DNA from: Onchocerca volvulus
Lineage: Eukaryota; Nematoda; Chromadorea; Rhabditida; Onchocercidae
NCBI GenBank assembly: GCA_000499405.2
Contig: HG738140.1
Span: 3,463,631 to 3,527,630, forward strand
Direction of reading: 5' to 3'
DNA: 64,000 bases
Shown: positions 11,885 to 24,140 of the stretch, piece after piece
Numbering within the stretch: position 1 is the stretch's first letter
Layout of the letters: each line of letters starts with the position of its first letter
Notes under the pieces: model-generated
The model's database searches: none
What the model was told of the DNA's origin: nothing
Seen by the model: the letters and a program-made list of their open reading frames with translations, nothing else
Made by a program: the position numbers and the translations under genes

Positions 11885-13496
11885 AAATTGAAATGAAAAA
11901 GAAGATGAGCTATATGAGTATAGCAATATTTTTTACTTAATTATAATTAATTAATAATTAATTTAATGGAATTTATATTTCTAAAATAGCAAATTTCAAA
12001 AATTCTGATATTACTAAATGAAAAATATTTGAATAATTTTATGCAAAAATTTTAATATTCGAATTTACAAAGATAGAGAAATGATTTCCATTTGAATTTA
12101 TATTTGTTGTAATCTTTTCAATTTTTTTTTTAAGTATAATTTTTTAGCATTATTTTAGTTTTTAGTACTATTTCCTGGACTTTTTTAAAGTATTATTTTC
12201 AAAATTACGTTTGTTTGATTATTTTTAAAATTCCGTCCTGCAATTTTAAATTTGTTGTATTTATGAATTACTTTATTTTTAAGACGAAAAATACCAAAAA
12301 AATTTTCATGTAATTTTTGATTACAATTAAATGATTACATTCGAATATATGTGTTTGAATTTATTTGATAATTATTAAAGTTTAACTAATTATTACGCCT
12401 GGAATGTTGTACATGATAAAAATAACCGATATTGATAAGAATTAAGAATGGCTTCGAAATTATCGTAATATAAATATATTATTAAGAAAGTAATAATAAT
12501 AATATACTTAATGATAATCAAAGATGTGATAATCAATGATGTGATAATTAATACGATAATCAAAATTAATCATATCTTGGGGATGACAATTTTCGGCAGA
12601 TGAAAATACTCATTAATGCAATTAATAATTAGAAGAATTAATTATCTCAGTTAGTCGATAATATTATGATTTATAATATAATATTCGAATTACCGAATTT
12701 CCGAAGAATTTCTGTTCGAATTATAATTACTTTGGTACTAATTTAGTTCAAAAAACAAAATTTAAAGAAAAAAATTGTTGCCTTTGATTTTGGGAGCTCC
12801 TGAAATGGCTTTTCCTCGTTTGAATTTCTCGAAAGTATTTCCGGAGCATGAAATTCCTTTTCATGAGATTTAGATTATTATTATTATTATGATTCATCTT
12901 GATTCTATTCCTTTATCTATTTTCGATCATAAATTTCAACGAAATAAAAGTTTTAATTCCGTAATTGCAAGAAAATGAAGGTCATATTACAGGTCAATCT
13001 TAGATTTCTTCATTAATTTTAATCGAAATATCCGAAATGCTAAGTTTAGCATAATAGAATTTAGGATATAAATGATTGTTTTTCAAGTAAAATCGGAAAA
13101 TATATTCTCGTTTTGGTGAAACTTCGTAAAAGTTCATCAACGAAGCATTCAGTAAACCATTTTGGGTGGATTATTTGGCTCGATTCAGAAAAATGCCAAT
13201 TAAATGGAGCCAACATTTTCATCGTAAACAAATTTTTCCCATATAATTTTTTCATTGTTTTTTTTTTTTTTTTATTTGTTTGATAGTAATAATACAACTT
13301 TATAGCATTAATGATAATTTTATCAATGTTGGATTGATGAATTTTTGAGTGATAATGAATGATTTATTTGAAAAATATTGCTAAAATGACAAAGTTATTT
13401 ATACTTTCTTCTTTTTAATGTCTAAGTTTTCCATTTCGATCCATTACAATCATCTACTTACTATTCATTCATCTTCCTCTGATCACTGAGATCTAT

Positions 13497-13735
13497 AAAT
13501 AAATAAATGAATAAATAAATAAATAAATAAATAAATAAATTAATTAATTAATTAATTAAATAAATAAAATGAATAAATGCATAAACAAATAAACAAATGA
13601 ATGAATAAATGAATAAATAAAGAGATAGATAAATAAATAAATATGTAATTGAATAAATAAATCAGATAGGTGAGAAAAGCAAATAAAATGATGAATTAGG
13701 TAAGCAAATAAGTAAAAATAAATAAATAAATGGAT
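13497..13735. repeat. (AAAT)n imperfect microsatellite
   Basis: Around 240 bases of AAAT/AATA repeats, purest at about 13500-13545, with (TTAA)n at 13540-13558 and degrading into AATAAATG and AACAAATA variants on the right. Confidence 0.85.
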
Positions 13736-14403
13736 AATAGATGTATATATAACTGATAATGAATATTTATCAAACTTATCACTACTTTAATCAAAAATTG
13801 TGAATAAAGTTAAGGTTTTCAACTCTAACACTACTAATTATCATAATTTTAATTATCATTAAAATTTCATCTTTTTTTCTAATCATTTCCGGTAAATATT
13901 TAATTTTAATAAAATTCCGTATCATTTTAGATATTATTTGATTATAATAAAATTTCCAGCCATTTTCGATCAATATTTTGATTCTAATAAACTTTTCGAT
14001 CATTTCTGGCAAAATTTTTTGACTCCAATAAAATTCCAAACCATTTTCGATAAATATTTGATTTAGAAATCATTTTGGACCGATATTTGTCTCTAATTGA
14101 AGAAAAAAGAAAGTTAAAAAAAAATAAACAAAATTTTTGCTGAACATATGTAAAGAAATAATAAATAATATATAAATTTGAAATTATTTACCGAAATTAG
14201 TAATCTATTAGACATGAAATTCACAAAATCTTATTTCGTTTTTTATTTTTAACCATCAATCAATGAAATTAACGAATTCTGTATTTTCAATGTAGTCGAT
14301 AAAATTATTTTTGTCATACCAATAGATTTGAATAGTTAAAGAAGTTAAGAAAATATTATTAAATAGTATTTCAATATATCAAAAAACAAAATGTTTTGAA
14401 TAT

Positions 14404-14452
14404 CCATATATTCATACTCAATTACCATATATTCATACTCAATTACCATATA
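14404..14452. repeat. 21-bp direct repeat, about 2.3 copies
   Basis: The unit CCATATATTCATACTCAATTA starts at 14404 and 14425, with a partial third copy at 14446. The copies are identical, which suggests a recent event. Confidence 0.8.
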
Positions 14453-16276
14453 AGAAATAAAAAAATACATCTCAATTAATATTTAAAATTCTAATTAATG
14501 ACAAATTCAATGAATCTATCAAAAGATTATATTGAACAGTATATTAATTGAATTATTAAATATATGAAATTTTGTTTATCCATTACAAAATTGCCGGATT
14601 ATTGAATCGAATTGAAATATTCAAATTATGAAATATTCAATTATATATACCGAAAATTATTGAATAATTGAAATATTTCCAATATTCCTATCAAATTATC
14701 AAATCAGTTTTAATTTACATAATTTTTTTAATTTACATAATGCAATTATTTCATACAAATATTTTTATCAATAATAATAACTGTTTAACAAATCACTGAA
14801 TTTTTTTTACTTAAATAATGGAATTAATATCCCAAAATACTTCAGAATTTCATGAAAAATGTGATATTTCAGAAAAAAGAATGAGAATTTCATGAATTTT
14901 TTGAAAAAATAAAAAAATCCAATTTTACTTTAGCAAATATAATTAAATTTTTATTTTAGCAATAAATATAATTAACATTATGGAATAACTCATGAATTTT
15001 TTGAAAATTTTATTATTTAATGAATTTATTATGATCAGCATATTTCTCGATCTCGAGATATTTATTTACCCTTTGACCCTACTTTTCCAAACTTTTTTTA
15101 CATATGAAAGAAGGTGGTATTTCTATATTCTCACCTTTTATTACAATACGACTACAACCAAAGTCTTATCAATCCTTATCATAATGATCTTAGTCTAAAT
15201 GATGATATTTTTTGATAACACTTCTTCTATATTGATAATTTTTTTTTTTCCTAAATTTATAAATATTATCATTAATATTATCATCGGCAACAATAATAGC
15301 TACAAATAAACTCTTAAAAATTTTTTAAATTTCGATTTAAATTTTGATTTAATTTTTGAAGAAAATTTTTTAACTTTTTTTTAATAAATTGAATTCAAGG
15401 GATAAATTCTACGAAAGGATTCCAATTCATATTATGCGATACAAACAAATTCTTGATCAATTAAGCTAATTATCTTCTAACACTTAATTTAAGTCATACT
15501 TCTTTGCCTATTCATTTTATACAAAACTCCAAAAAAAAGAAATGAAAAATCGAATAATGATAAATCGTAATAATGAAATTAAAAACTCGACAATAAACTT
15601 TAAAACCAATTTCAGAATTAAATTTATTTTCTATATCTTCAAATTATAAATATATTCAATTCACTACTAAATCTATTATTAGCTTTCGATGTGTGAACTT
15701 TTTCTTTTTTTGACTTTTTTTAAAAAACTTTTTTAAACTTTTATTCGTTTCATTGTTTTAATTTGCATTTAGAGCATATTTTTATGCTAAAAAACAAATA
15801 ATTATAATTTAAAATTACTTGAATATTTTCAAGTATTTATTATAATAAGTATTTATATATATAATTATGTTTATTTCATTATTTATTATTTAAGTTCTGT
15901 ATTTATCATATTAAAGTAAATAAGTACGAAAAAGAAATAAACGGCTGCATTTATTGAAAATTAAAACATTTTTTGATATAAATAAGATGAAATGGAAAGT
16001 AAAAAAAAAATGAATATAATAAAAACAATTTAAAACAAAATGAAAAAAAAAAACAAATAAAAAAATAAACATTTGACAAAACTTACAGTAAATAATAATC
16101 ACAGACTGCTAATTAACAAAATGAAATATTTGAAATCCTTTTTGCAATCAAAGGAAAAAGGTCAAAAAGTTGAAAGGTCATATGATATGTCACTATCAAA
16201 GACATCAGAAATCGATATCGAAAATCAATATCGATTTACTTAATCTTACTTGCTTACTTAACAGACTTATTGAACA

Positions 16277-16590
16277 ATGAAAAATATTACAGAAAGAGAT
16301 ATAGAGGATTGGCAAAATGGATTTCTGAAAGATTATTTAAAATTAAAAATTTTCAAACCTTCAACTTGAAATTTACATAATTTCAATTTGATGGCTTCTG
16401 ACAGTAAAGAGCAGAATGCATTGGATGAAGGAATTGATAATAATAATTTTCGTTGATCCATAAAAGTTGGTTGTTTTAATTATACGCATAAATATTTGAA
16501 AACTTAAAAATAAATGGAATTGAAATGAAAATTAGACAAAAAGAACCCGTGAAATTTGGTAAAGAATTTACGAAGGAATTATACAAATAA
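16277..16590 (+). pseudogene. decayed coding-like sequence, unknown family
   Basis: The frame opening at the ATG at 16277 reads like protein (MKNITERDIEDWQNGFLKDY). It reaches TGA at 16367, continues in the same frame in protein-like style (MASDSKEQNALDEGIDNNNF at about 16394-16452), meets a second TGA at 16454, continues again, and ends in TAA at 16505. A different frame then gives MKIRQKEPVKFGKEFTKELY from 16525 to a TAA at 16588. Residue mix and local G+C are unlike the neighbouring spacer. An acceptor-like TTAACAG lies just before 16266. I read this as a gene relic broken by nonsense changes and a frameshift, or as a few short exons whose junctions I cannot place. The family is not recognised. 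Confidence 0.3.
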
Positions 16591-16611
16591 GCATGACGTT
16601 GATATTATCAA

Positions 16612-16691
16612 CAGCGTGAATTACGTAAAAATAAACAATGAACGGCGTGAATTACGTAAAAATAAACAATGAACAGCGTGAATTACGTGAA
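16612..16691. repeat. 31-bp minisatellite, about 2.6 copies
   Basis: The unit CAGCGTGAATTACGTAAAAA plus TAAACAATGAA starts at 16612, 16643 (CGG variant) and 16674 (partial, then diverging at GTGAAAG). A period of 31 is not a multiple of three, so no frame persists. It lies just after the decayed coding patch. Confidence 0.85.
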
Positions 16692-17420
16692 AGTGATTGC
16701 ATAAAACATATTTATCAACCTATACATAAAATTGCAAGAAAAAAAAAAGTGATTGCTTAAAAAGGCTTTGAAAATTATAGCCTAAGGCAAAAGAAAACTT
16801 AGAATGAAAATGGAATAAATATGAATTTGAATATTTAAAAGATTTCATTTCGAAAAAAAAAGAGGAATATTTAAAATAAAACTTTACTTCCAATTTAAAT
16901 TTCAAATTAAATTTACATATTGGGAAATTATTTGCATCAAGATAAAATAAAATTAATTTTAGAGAGTAAAAATGAAATAAATTATCGATGAAAAAAGAAA
17001 TGCATGATATAGGCAAATATCGGAAAAGTTCATTTAAACTAATTAACATTTCAAATTTTCCGAAAAAATATAATAAATATAAAAAAAGGGAAAAAAAAAC
17101 CCCACATCAAGATTTAAATTTCCAAGTTTAATATGATAGCAAAAAAAGAAACCAGGCTTATTCAAGTCCTAATATTTTCACAAAATTTTAAGTATTACTC
17201 AGATTTTGGTTCGGTAATTTTAGGTAAATTGTCGCAATATTGAGGGAAAATAAAAATTATACATTGCCGATGAGCAAAAAATGACAAATAAATTATGCGA
17301 CAAAAAATTTTAAATAATAATAAATCATTACAAAAAAAAAATTAAAAATGAACCAAAAAAAAGGTGAAATTTTTGAATTGGAAATTCACGTTTTTTTTTT
17401 CTTCAATCAATAATTTGGTC

Positions 17421-20400
17421 TTATTGTACTACTTCTTGTTGTGAATTGGCATTGTTCGCTTGAATTCGAATTAATGCTTCCAATGGATCAAATTGGGTAT
17501 TATTCGATTGATTTGTGATCGATTCTTTGATCGGTGATAATCGTTGTAAAACTTGTTCTGCACCAGGTCCATCTAACCATGGCCACTGCTCACAAACAAA
17601 ATCGGTCGGATCTTCAAAACTACCACAACGCCCAAGTACTTTTACACCTAATAAAGTAATTAATTAGAATATAAGTATTTAAGTTTCTGAATTATAAGTA
17701 CATAAAGCACAAATTTTTTTCTTAAAAAAAAATGAATAGTATTTAATTTTCGAATATTCTTTTTCACTCAAAAATTAATTATATCAGCATGTAAAATTGT
17801 ATAAAAAATTTAGATTCAACTAATTTATTATCGTACTAAATATAAATTAAATAAATGTAAGATATCGAAGAGAAGCGAAAATATATTTCAAAAATTTCGA
17901 ATAAATTTACGATAGTATTATATTAGGTTAAAATTGTTCTTGATTAATTCATTTCCAGTTCTCATTAATCTCTCCTAATTACTTCTAATTAATCTTTTTA
18001 AATAATAATTTCTAAAAAAAAAAAAAAAAAAAAATGATACAGCAGTTATGCAATAACTTTAAATTAATATTATCAAAAAATATGATTTTTAAGCTTTACA
18101 AAATTATCATAGCATATGTGATAGAGATAAAGAAATTAACAGTTTTCTTTAGCAAAATTTTAATCAAATTTTATTAAAATTACATTAATTTTTAACTCCT
18201 AATCATTCATTAATCATTTCTAATTAATCATGTTAAATAATGATTACTAAAAAAAAAAATTGATAAAATTATATACAAATAACTTTGGATTGCTTAAAGT
18301 CAAAATGTCACACATTCTTGATTACATCAAAATTATCACCAATAATGTGATAAGAGATTTATATACAAAGTACAAATAACAACCTTCTTTAGCAACTTTA
18401 ATCATATATGGAATTATCATTTGATTCCATAATTTGATAAACCATTCACGTGATTGCATTACACTTAGTGGACATTGCAAGAATAGACGTGGTCCAATCG
18501 TGACATCTCGGGAATTTGCTTTCTCGATAAACTACAATTTATTTCTAATGTTTTCTTTTTTAGATAATTGATTTTTTAAGTAATTAATTTTTTAAGTGAG
18601 AATTAAGACAATAAAAGTAAATGGTAAAAATAAATTATTCTTAATATTTTAATTATTCATGAATACTTAAAAACTTTCAGACATTTCAACTTATTTTTTG
18701 AATATTTAAAAAAGTAAGCGAAAAAGAAAAGAAAAAATATGCAAATATGTTTTATAAATTAAATATTATTATCAAGTTTATTTACCGAATTTACTGATGA
18801 TAAAACTCTTGGTAAGAATTCAACAACTCGATATATTTCTGGTGATGATCGTTCATCGCCACCAAATTCTCGTTCCAAGATACGACGTCGCAAAAATCGT
18901 CCCATATAACCACGAATTGCATCCATATTATTGGGTAATAAAAACATTCGAAAATTATGTTGAACCTGAAAAAATTAAATTTTAAAAGAAAAAGAAATAT
19001 TTTTTTTTCATTCTACAGTACTGATGACAAATATTATTGGTAAGATTACTGTAGAAATTATTGTTTAATTATTGTAGAAATTAATAGTTAACATTCAAAA
19101 CAATGAATTAAATTATTGGAAAATTGAATCGAAATATAGGTCAAATTATGACTGAAAGATCAATGTATTATCAAACAGTGTAACAAGAGGATTATCCACG
19201 CTTATGAATAATTTCCACAGTAATCTTACAGTAATCAATTTCGGTAAAATTTCCACAGTAATCCTACAGTAACTAAGATATTTTCCACTTCCATCTTAAA
19301 AAAAAAAAAAATTACCTCTAGTTCAGGTAACTGTGATGCTCGATTTACGGTACAAATTACATATGGTCCTTCTTTCGATGGTGTATCTACGGTGCTGAAC
19401 GATGAACTGAGAAAAGCGATACGATGTCGCTGTATGTTATCTAACAAGATGATTACCGGTTTTGTTGAGCGTAGCAATGATTCCAATTGTTTTTGTACCT
19501 TAATTAATCAGAAATTGAAATTAAAAAAAAAAAAGAAAGCTAAAAATTCAAATAAATTCAACTAATCTAAATTTGCAAAAATAAATCTAACTGATAAAAA
19601 CTTTCCGGTTATAATCTAATCATTCAGTACGGTTGGTTTCCGCGGAAAATGCGGAAAATCGGAAAGAAAGAGAAAATTTTAGATCAATATCTATGATTAC
19701 TGCAGTATATTTTTGAAAGAGTAAATGGTATGCGGAAAATATGGAAAATTGGACTGAAAAAAGAAAATTTTAGATCAATATCTATTTCTAACCTGTGCCA
19801 TATTTCGATCATTATCATCATCACCAATTTTAATATCAGCAATGGTATTTTGCAATGTTCCACCAACTTTGATGCATAAATATCGGGCCAATAAACGGGC
19901 CAAGTTTGATTTGCCAATTCCGGTAGCACCAAAAAGTACCAAACGACGATTTTGCAGCAATGCTTTGAGTAAAAGATCGATTGTAGATCGTGGAAATAAA
20001 CAATCCATCACAAGGCCATCAACACTACGTTGTGTTACACCTGGAGTAACAAAAATCATTAATTCAATTATGCTTTTTGAAAATCATACATAATAAATAG
20101 AAAAAATATACTGTAAGTACAGTAATAAAGGACACAGGCGGCATACTGTATCCACAGTAACAATGAGCGGAAATAATATACTGTATGTACAGTGATAGAC
20201 ATATTCACAATTGCAACATATAATAATTCAATTCCTTCTGCAATGTTTTTCTTCCAAGTGTTTTTTTTTATTTCTATTTTTGACATAATTCATGTAATAC
20301 TTAATTACTAATAATTAATACATTATAAATTATTCTAAAAAAAATTTTTTTATTTATCAACTATCATCAATTATTATTTCAAGTAAATGAAGTAAAGTAG

Positions 20401-23400
20401 GAGGTATTGAATCATTTGATCTTTTCGATAACCAACAAGTATCGAAATTGCTACAAATTATGATTAATTTTAGATTTTAGATATTTTTATTTCTTCAAAT
20501 ATTTAATGAAAATTATAGAGATGCAAGGTCAATGATCGTTTAAAATTGTGCAATCATAGTTTAAATAATTATGATATAATGATAATTACTAATAACGATT
20601 TATACCATATTCAGACCATATTAAGTTCAAACATAATAGCAAAAATCCGGCAATTAAAAAAATTTATTTCATTTTAAATCCATTTAAGCAATTAATAAAT
20701 ACTTACTATCTGAAATAATCTTAATTAGTAAATTACTAAATGAATAATCGATAAATTTAATTAACCTTTTAAATAGATGCGTATATCATGATTTTGTGTA
20801 AGTACGTCAGCTGGTATAGGTGATGGAGCAGAATTGGTTTCGATATCTCGAATAAAATCACCAAATTCATATCCAATTATTGATTCTTGACTATTTAATT
20901 CTAAAGCTCGATTTGAATCAATTTTTGCCATATAATCCTAAAAATGTATGAAATTACTTTAAAATCTCGAGGAAAAAAAATAGTAAAATCCTGGTCATTT
21001 ATAATTAATAAATTATAGTAAATAAGCCAAAAAATGATCATATTTATAAAATACAGCAGTGGAGTAATTTAATTACTTGGACTGAGATAATTATGAGGCA
21101 ATAATTGATTAAATTACATGAATTACAATATAATTACATATCATATATTTTATTAAATACTTAATTACATTATTTGTTAAGCATAGTTTATAATAAATTC
21201 TAAACAATTTCTTTTTAAATTTTCATTTTGCTTTGGTCAAAATTTAAATATTAGTTTAATTAAATATTAATTTAAATGCTAACATCGAAAAGTTTGAAAA
21301 GTTCGGCATCGAAATTTTCCCAAGTGGTAGTTAAGGATGGTAACGGTACAAAACCAATCGATACTTCACCGGCTAATGAACGTGGTCGTAATAAACCGCT
21401 AAAATCGACGCTTACTGTAACTTTTAAGCAATTTGATCCTCCTGAAATATTATTGATTAAAAATTTAATTACCAAATAAGTAAATGATCAAAAGATCAAC
21501 GAAAACATATAATTTAAAATATCGGAATTTGATATTAAATCAATGAATTCCCTTTTTTTTGTAATTAAATTATAAACTATTCGGTGATATTTAAGTATCT
21601 AATTCTACAATACATGAGTATATAAATGTTTGATCAATAAACTATCATCAGGAATGATATAAATTCAACATCGATGAATACCAAAGATATCCGAAAATTT
21701 AGTCCAAATTTAGGATTGACTTGGATGAAAGGTTAAAAGAAAGGTTAATAAAATTCAAAAAAAAAAGAAATTAAAAAATTTTAAAAAATTTAAATTTAAA
21801 TTTAAAACTTACTTCCACTTAAACATCGTTCACCATTTGGTGGTAATTCATAAACCGGATCTTCATCCGGTAAAGTTGGTAGCGATTGCTGTGAACTTGT
21901 ACGACTTTCAGCTCTCATTCGTCTTTCTAACATTGTATAATTTTGCTTCAGAATTTTATTTTCATTCTGCAAAAAAACGGAAAAAAAATCAATCAATATT
22001 TGCATATCAAGGAATTTGCTATAATAATTTGCAATCTTCCCGATTTGCAAAATTTTCCGATTCAATATCTATGATACTCTTCTTGCATCCAATCCTTCTG
22101 ATTCCATCCAATTCTGTTGCAATCCTTCTGATTCCATCCGATTCGGTTGCAATTTTTCTTATTTCATATTTTATCTTCTGATTTTATGCACGTGAAATTA
22201 TTCGCCTTCCTCTGATAAAATATATTTGAAACTGGAATGTTGCAAAAAAAAAAAAAGAAGCGGAAAATTCTTACTTTCAATCGATTAATCGTTTCCTTGA
22301 GAATGTCAACTTCACGCGCTTTATCAAGTGCATCTAAACGTACGTCAGTTAACGCTGAATCTTTATCTTCGAGTTGTTTTTTAAGTTCCACTACTTGTGG
22401 TACCGTTTCAAGCTCGTCTAACCTAAAATTACAAGCAGTAATTTTCACAAAAAAAAACCAACTTTTATTTGCTCTAAAAATAAATTGAATTATAAACCAA
22501 ATCATTTAATTCAATTTTTAATTTTAAAAATAAATTCAAAAAAATTGAAAAAACCTGCTAACGCTTCCCGAAATAGGTTTCAAATTTGATGGTGAACCAG
22601 AAGAAGTATGCATCGGTGAATGTTCGGCATCTGATACCGAACAACTTTTTGTCTTCTTATTTTTGGTAAATTTCGAAAATGAACTTCTTATCTGAAAAAA
22701 ATTACACAAAATTTTTAATTAAATTGGAATTTTTTTAATGAGCAAAATATTTATGGAAATTATATAAATTACCAACAACAAACATAACATTCACATAAAC
22801 GTACATGCAATGTAAACAATTTGACATATATATGTAAACAAATAAACAAATAAAGAAAACAATACAATAATAATTTGTCCTAAATATTTTTGAAATCTAT
22901 TATAATTATTTGTCAAAATTTCGAAAAAAAAAGAGTAAATAAGTAAAGACTATATCAAAAACATGAAAACTTAAGAGAAAAAAAGATAATTGAGTATTTA
23001 ATTTGTAAAAATAATTAATGAATATTACCTGACAATCAACGCTTGAAGTCTGCATAAAAATGATTAAAAATTATATTAAAGTAATAAATCAATAATCCAC
23101 ATTAAAAGCAATATTTTATTTTAAATTTAAATACATTTTAGTTATTAATTACTCATTTTTCTCATCCATTTGATTAATGATTTCTTTTAATCGGTTAGAA
23201 ATCATATCATTTAAGCATGATGAAATAGTAATCAATCAATAAATCCATCATAAAAGCAATAATTCATTTTAAATTTAAATAAATTTTAATTATTAATTAT
23301 TCGCTTTTCTCATCCCATTCGATTAATGATTTTTTGAAAAACGTTTATATAATTCTAGCTTGAAATTGATAAATGAAATTTAAAAGTTGAAAAAAATGAA

Positions 23401-24107
23401 AAGGAAATAATGCTTCGTTACAATAAATATGCCGAATCAGATAATATAACAAAAGGTTTTTTTCAAAAACAGAATTTTGATAAAAAAAGTCTAATAAATT
23501 TTTAGATTTTTAAAAAATTAACATATTTTAACAAAAAAAAAAAAAAAAAATAATAAAATTTCAAGAAAATTAACAAGAAAACTAGTATATTTGGTAAGTT
23601 TTTAACAATTTTGCAAATATCTATTTGAAAAAAATCATAAATTTTTAAAATTTTATCAAAAATTGAATTTTTCCAATCACTTACCCAACTTTTTTTGCCT
23701 TGTTTGCCAAAACTATTCAAACTACTTTTATCCGTTTTACTTCCTTTACTCGATGAACTCATTGATGAACGATGACTGGTAACACTTTCCAATGATGGAT
23801 GTCTTAATAATTCACCTGCACCATCTTGCTAAAAATTAAAAAATCAAAAATTAAAATTTAAAATTTAAAAAGAAATTAAAATTTCAATAAATAAATTTAA
23901 AAAAAAAAACATCTTTATTAAAATAAATTTTTCCCTTTTTCTTTTTCTTCCTTTTCCTTCTCTTTCCTTCGCCCTCTTTTTCTCTTTTTTTCCATTTCTT
24001 TCATTTTGAAAAGAAAATTTTGCAAAATTTCAATTTTAATAGCTTTAATCGAAGAGATTAAAAAAAAAAAATATTCTCTGCTAAAATAAATTTTCCTTCT
24101 TTTCCCT

Positions 24108-24140
<33 letters not shown>

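Larger units (their letters stand above)
11885..16270. other. AT-rich spacer with (AAAT)n, no clear gene
   Basis: About 4.4 kb with no supported gene. Two short coding-like patches were seen and not called: 12780-12870 (plus, reads PLILGAPEMAFPRLNF then a stop after HEI) and 13061-13297 (minus, a 78-codon ORF whose start is poly-Lys). Neither has a partner exon. The ORFs at 13791-14039, 14992-15198 and 15911-16102 have the composition of AT-rich spacer. Confidence 0.5.
17421..20937 (-). other. unc-53: unc-53 exons 22-27: AAA-type ATPase and C-terminus
   Basis: Exons 20937-20766, 20040-19793, 19498-19316, 18965-18786, 18531-18384 and 17647-17421. Exon 23 carries the P-loop GATGIGKS after LVLF. 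Exon 24 has the Walker B-like strand VIILLDN, in which Asn follows Asp where classical AAA proteins have Glu. Exon 25 has HNFRMFLLPNN and GRFLRRRILE; exon 26 has DVTIGPRLFLQCP and MIIPYMIKVAKEG; exon 27 has FEDPTDFVCEQWPWLDG and FDPLEALIRIQA. This order matches the carboxyl third of the navigator family. The last residues match the nematode form of the tail. Introns here are short (about 290-740 nt). All splice phases agree. Confidence 0.95.

Noticed and set aside
12780..12870. Coding-like patch on both strands
   Set aside because: Very short, stops at both ends, and no splice partner was found.
13061..13297. Minus-strand 78-codon ORF with a plausible middle (HFSESSQIIHPKWFTECF)
   Set aside because: It starts in a poly-T/poly-Lys run, has no partner exon or family match, and sits in spacer. 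Kept only as a remark in the spacer entry.
16277..16510. TGA read as tryptophan (mitochondrial insertion) or selenocysteine
   Set aside because: The residues are hydrophilic and match no mitochondrial protein I know, there is no SECIS-like structure evident, and a frame change follows. A decayed gene is simpler.
21276..21479. Plus-strand ORF of 67 codons
   Set aside because: Antisense to unc-53 exon 21, whose minus-strand reading is confirmed by splice phase and family match. The same applies to 62293-62517, 22237-22488, 19842-20093, 21837-22181 and 18797-18985.
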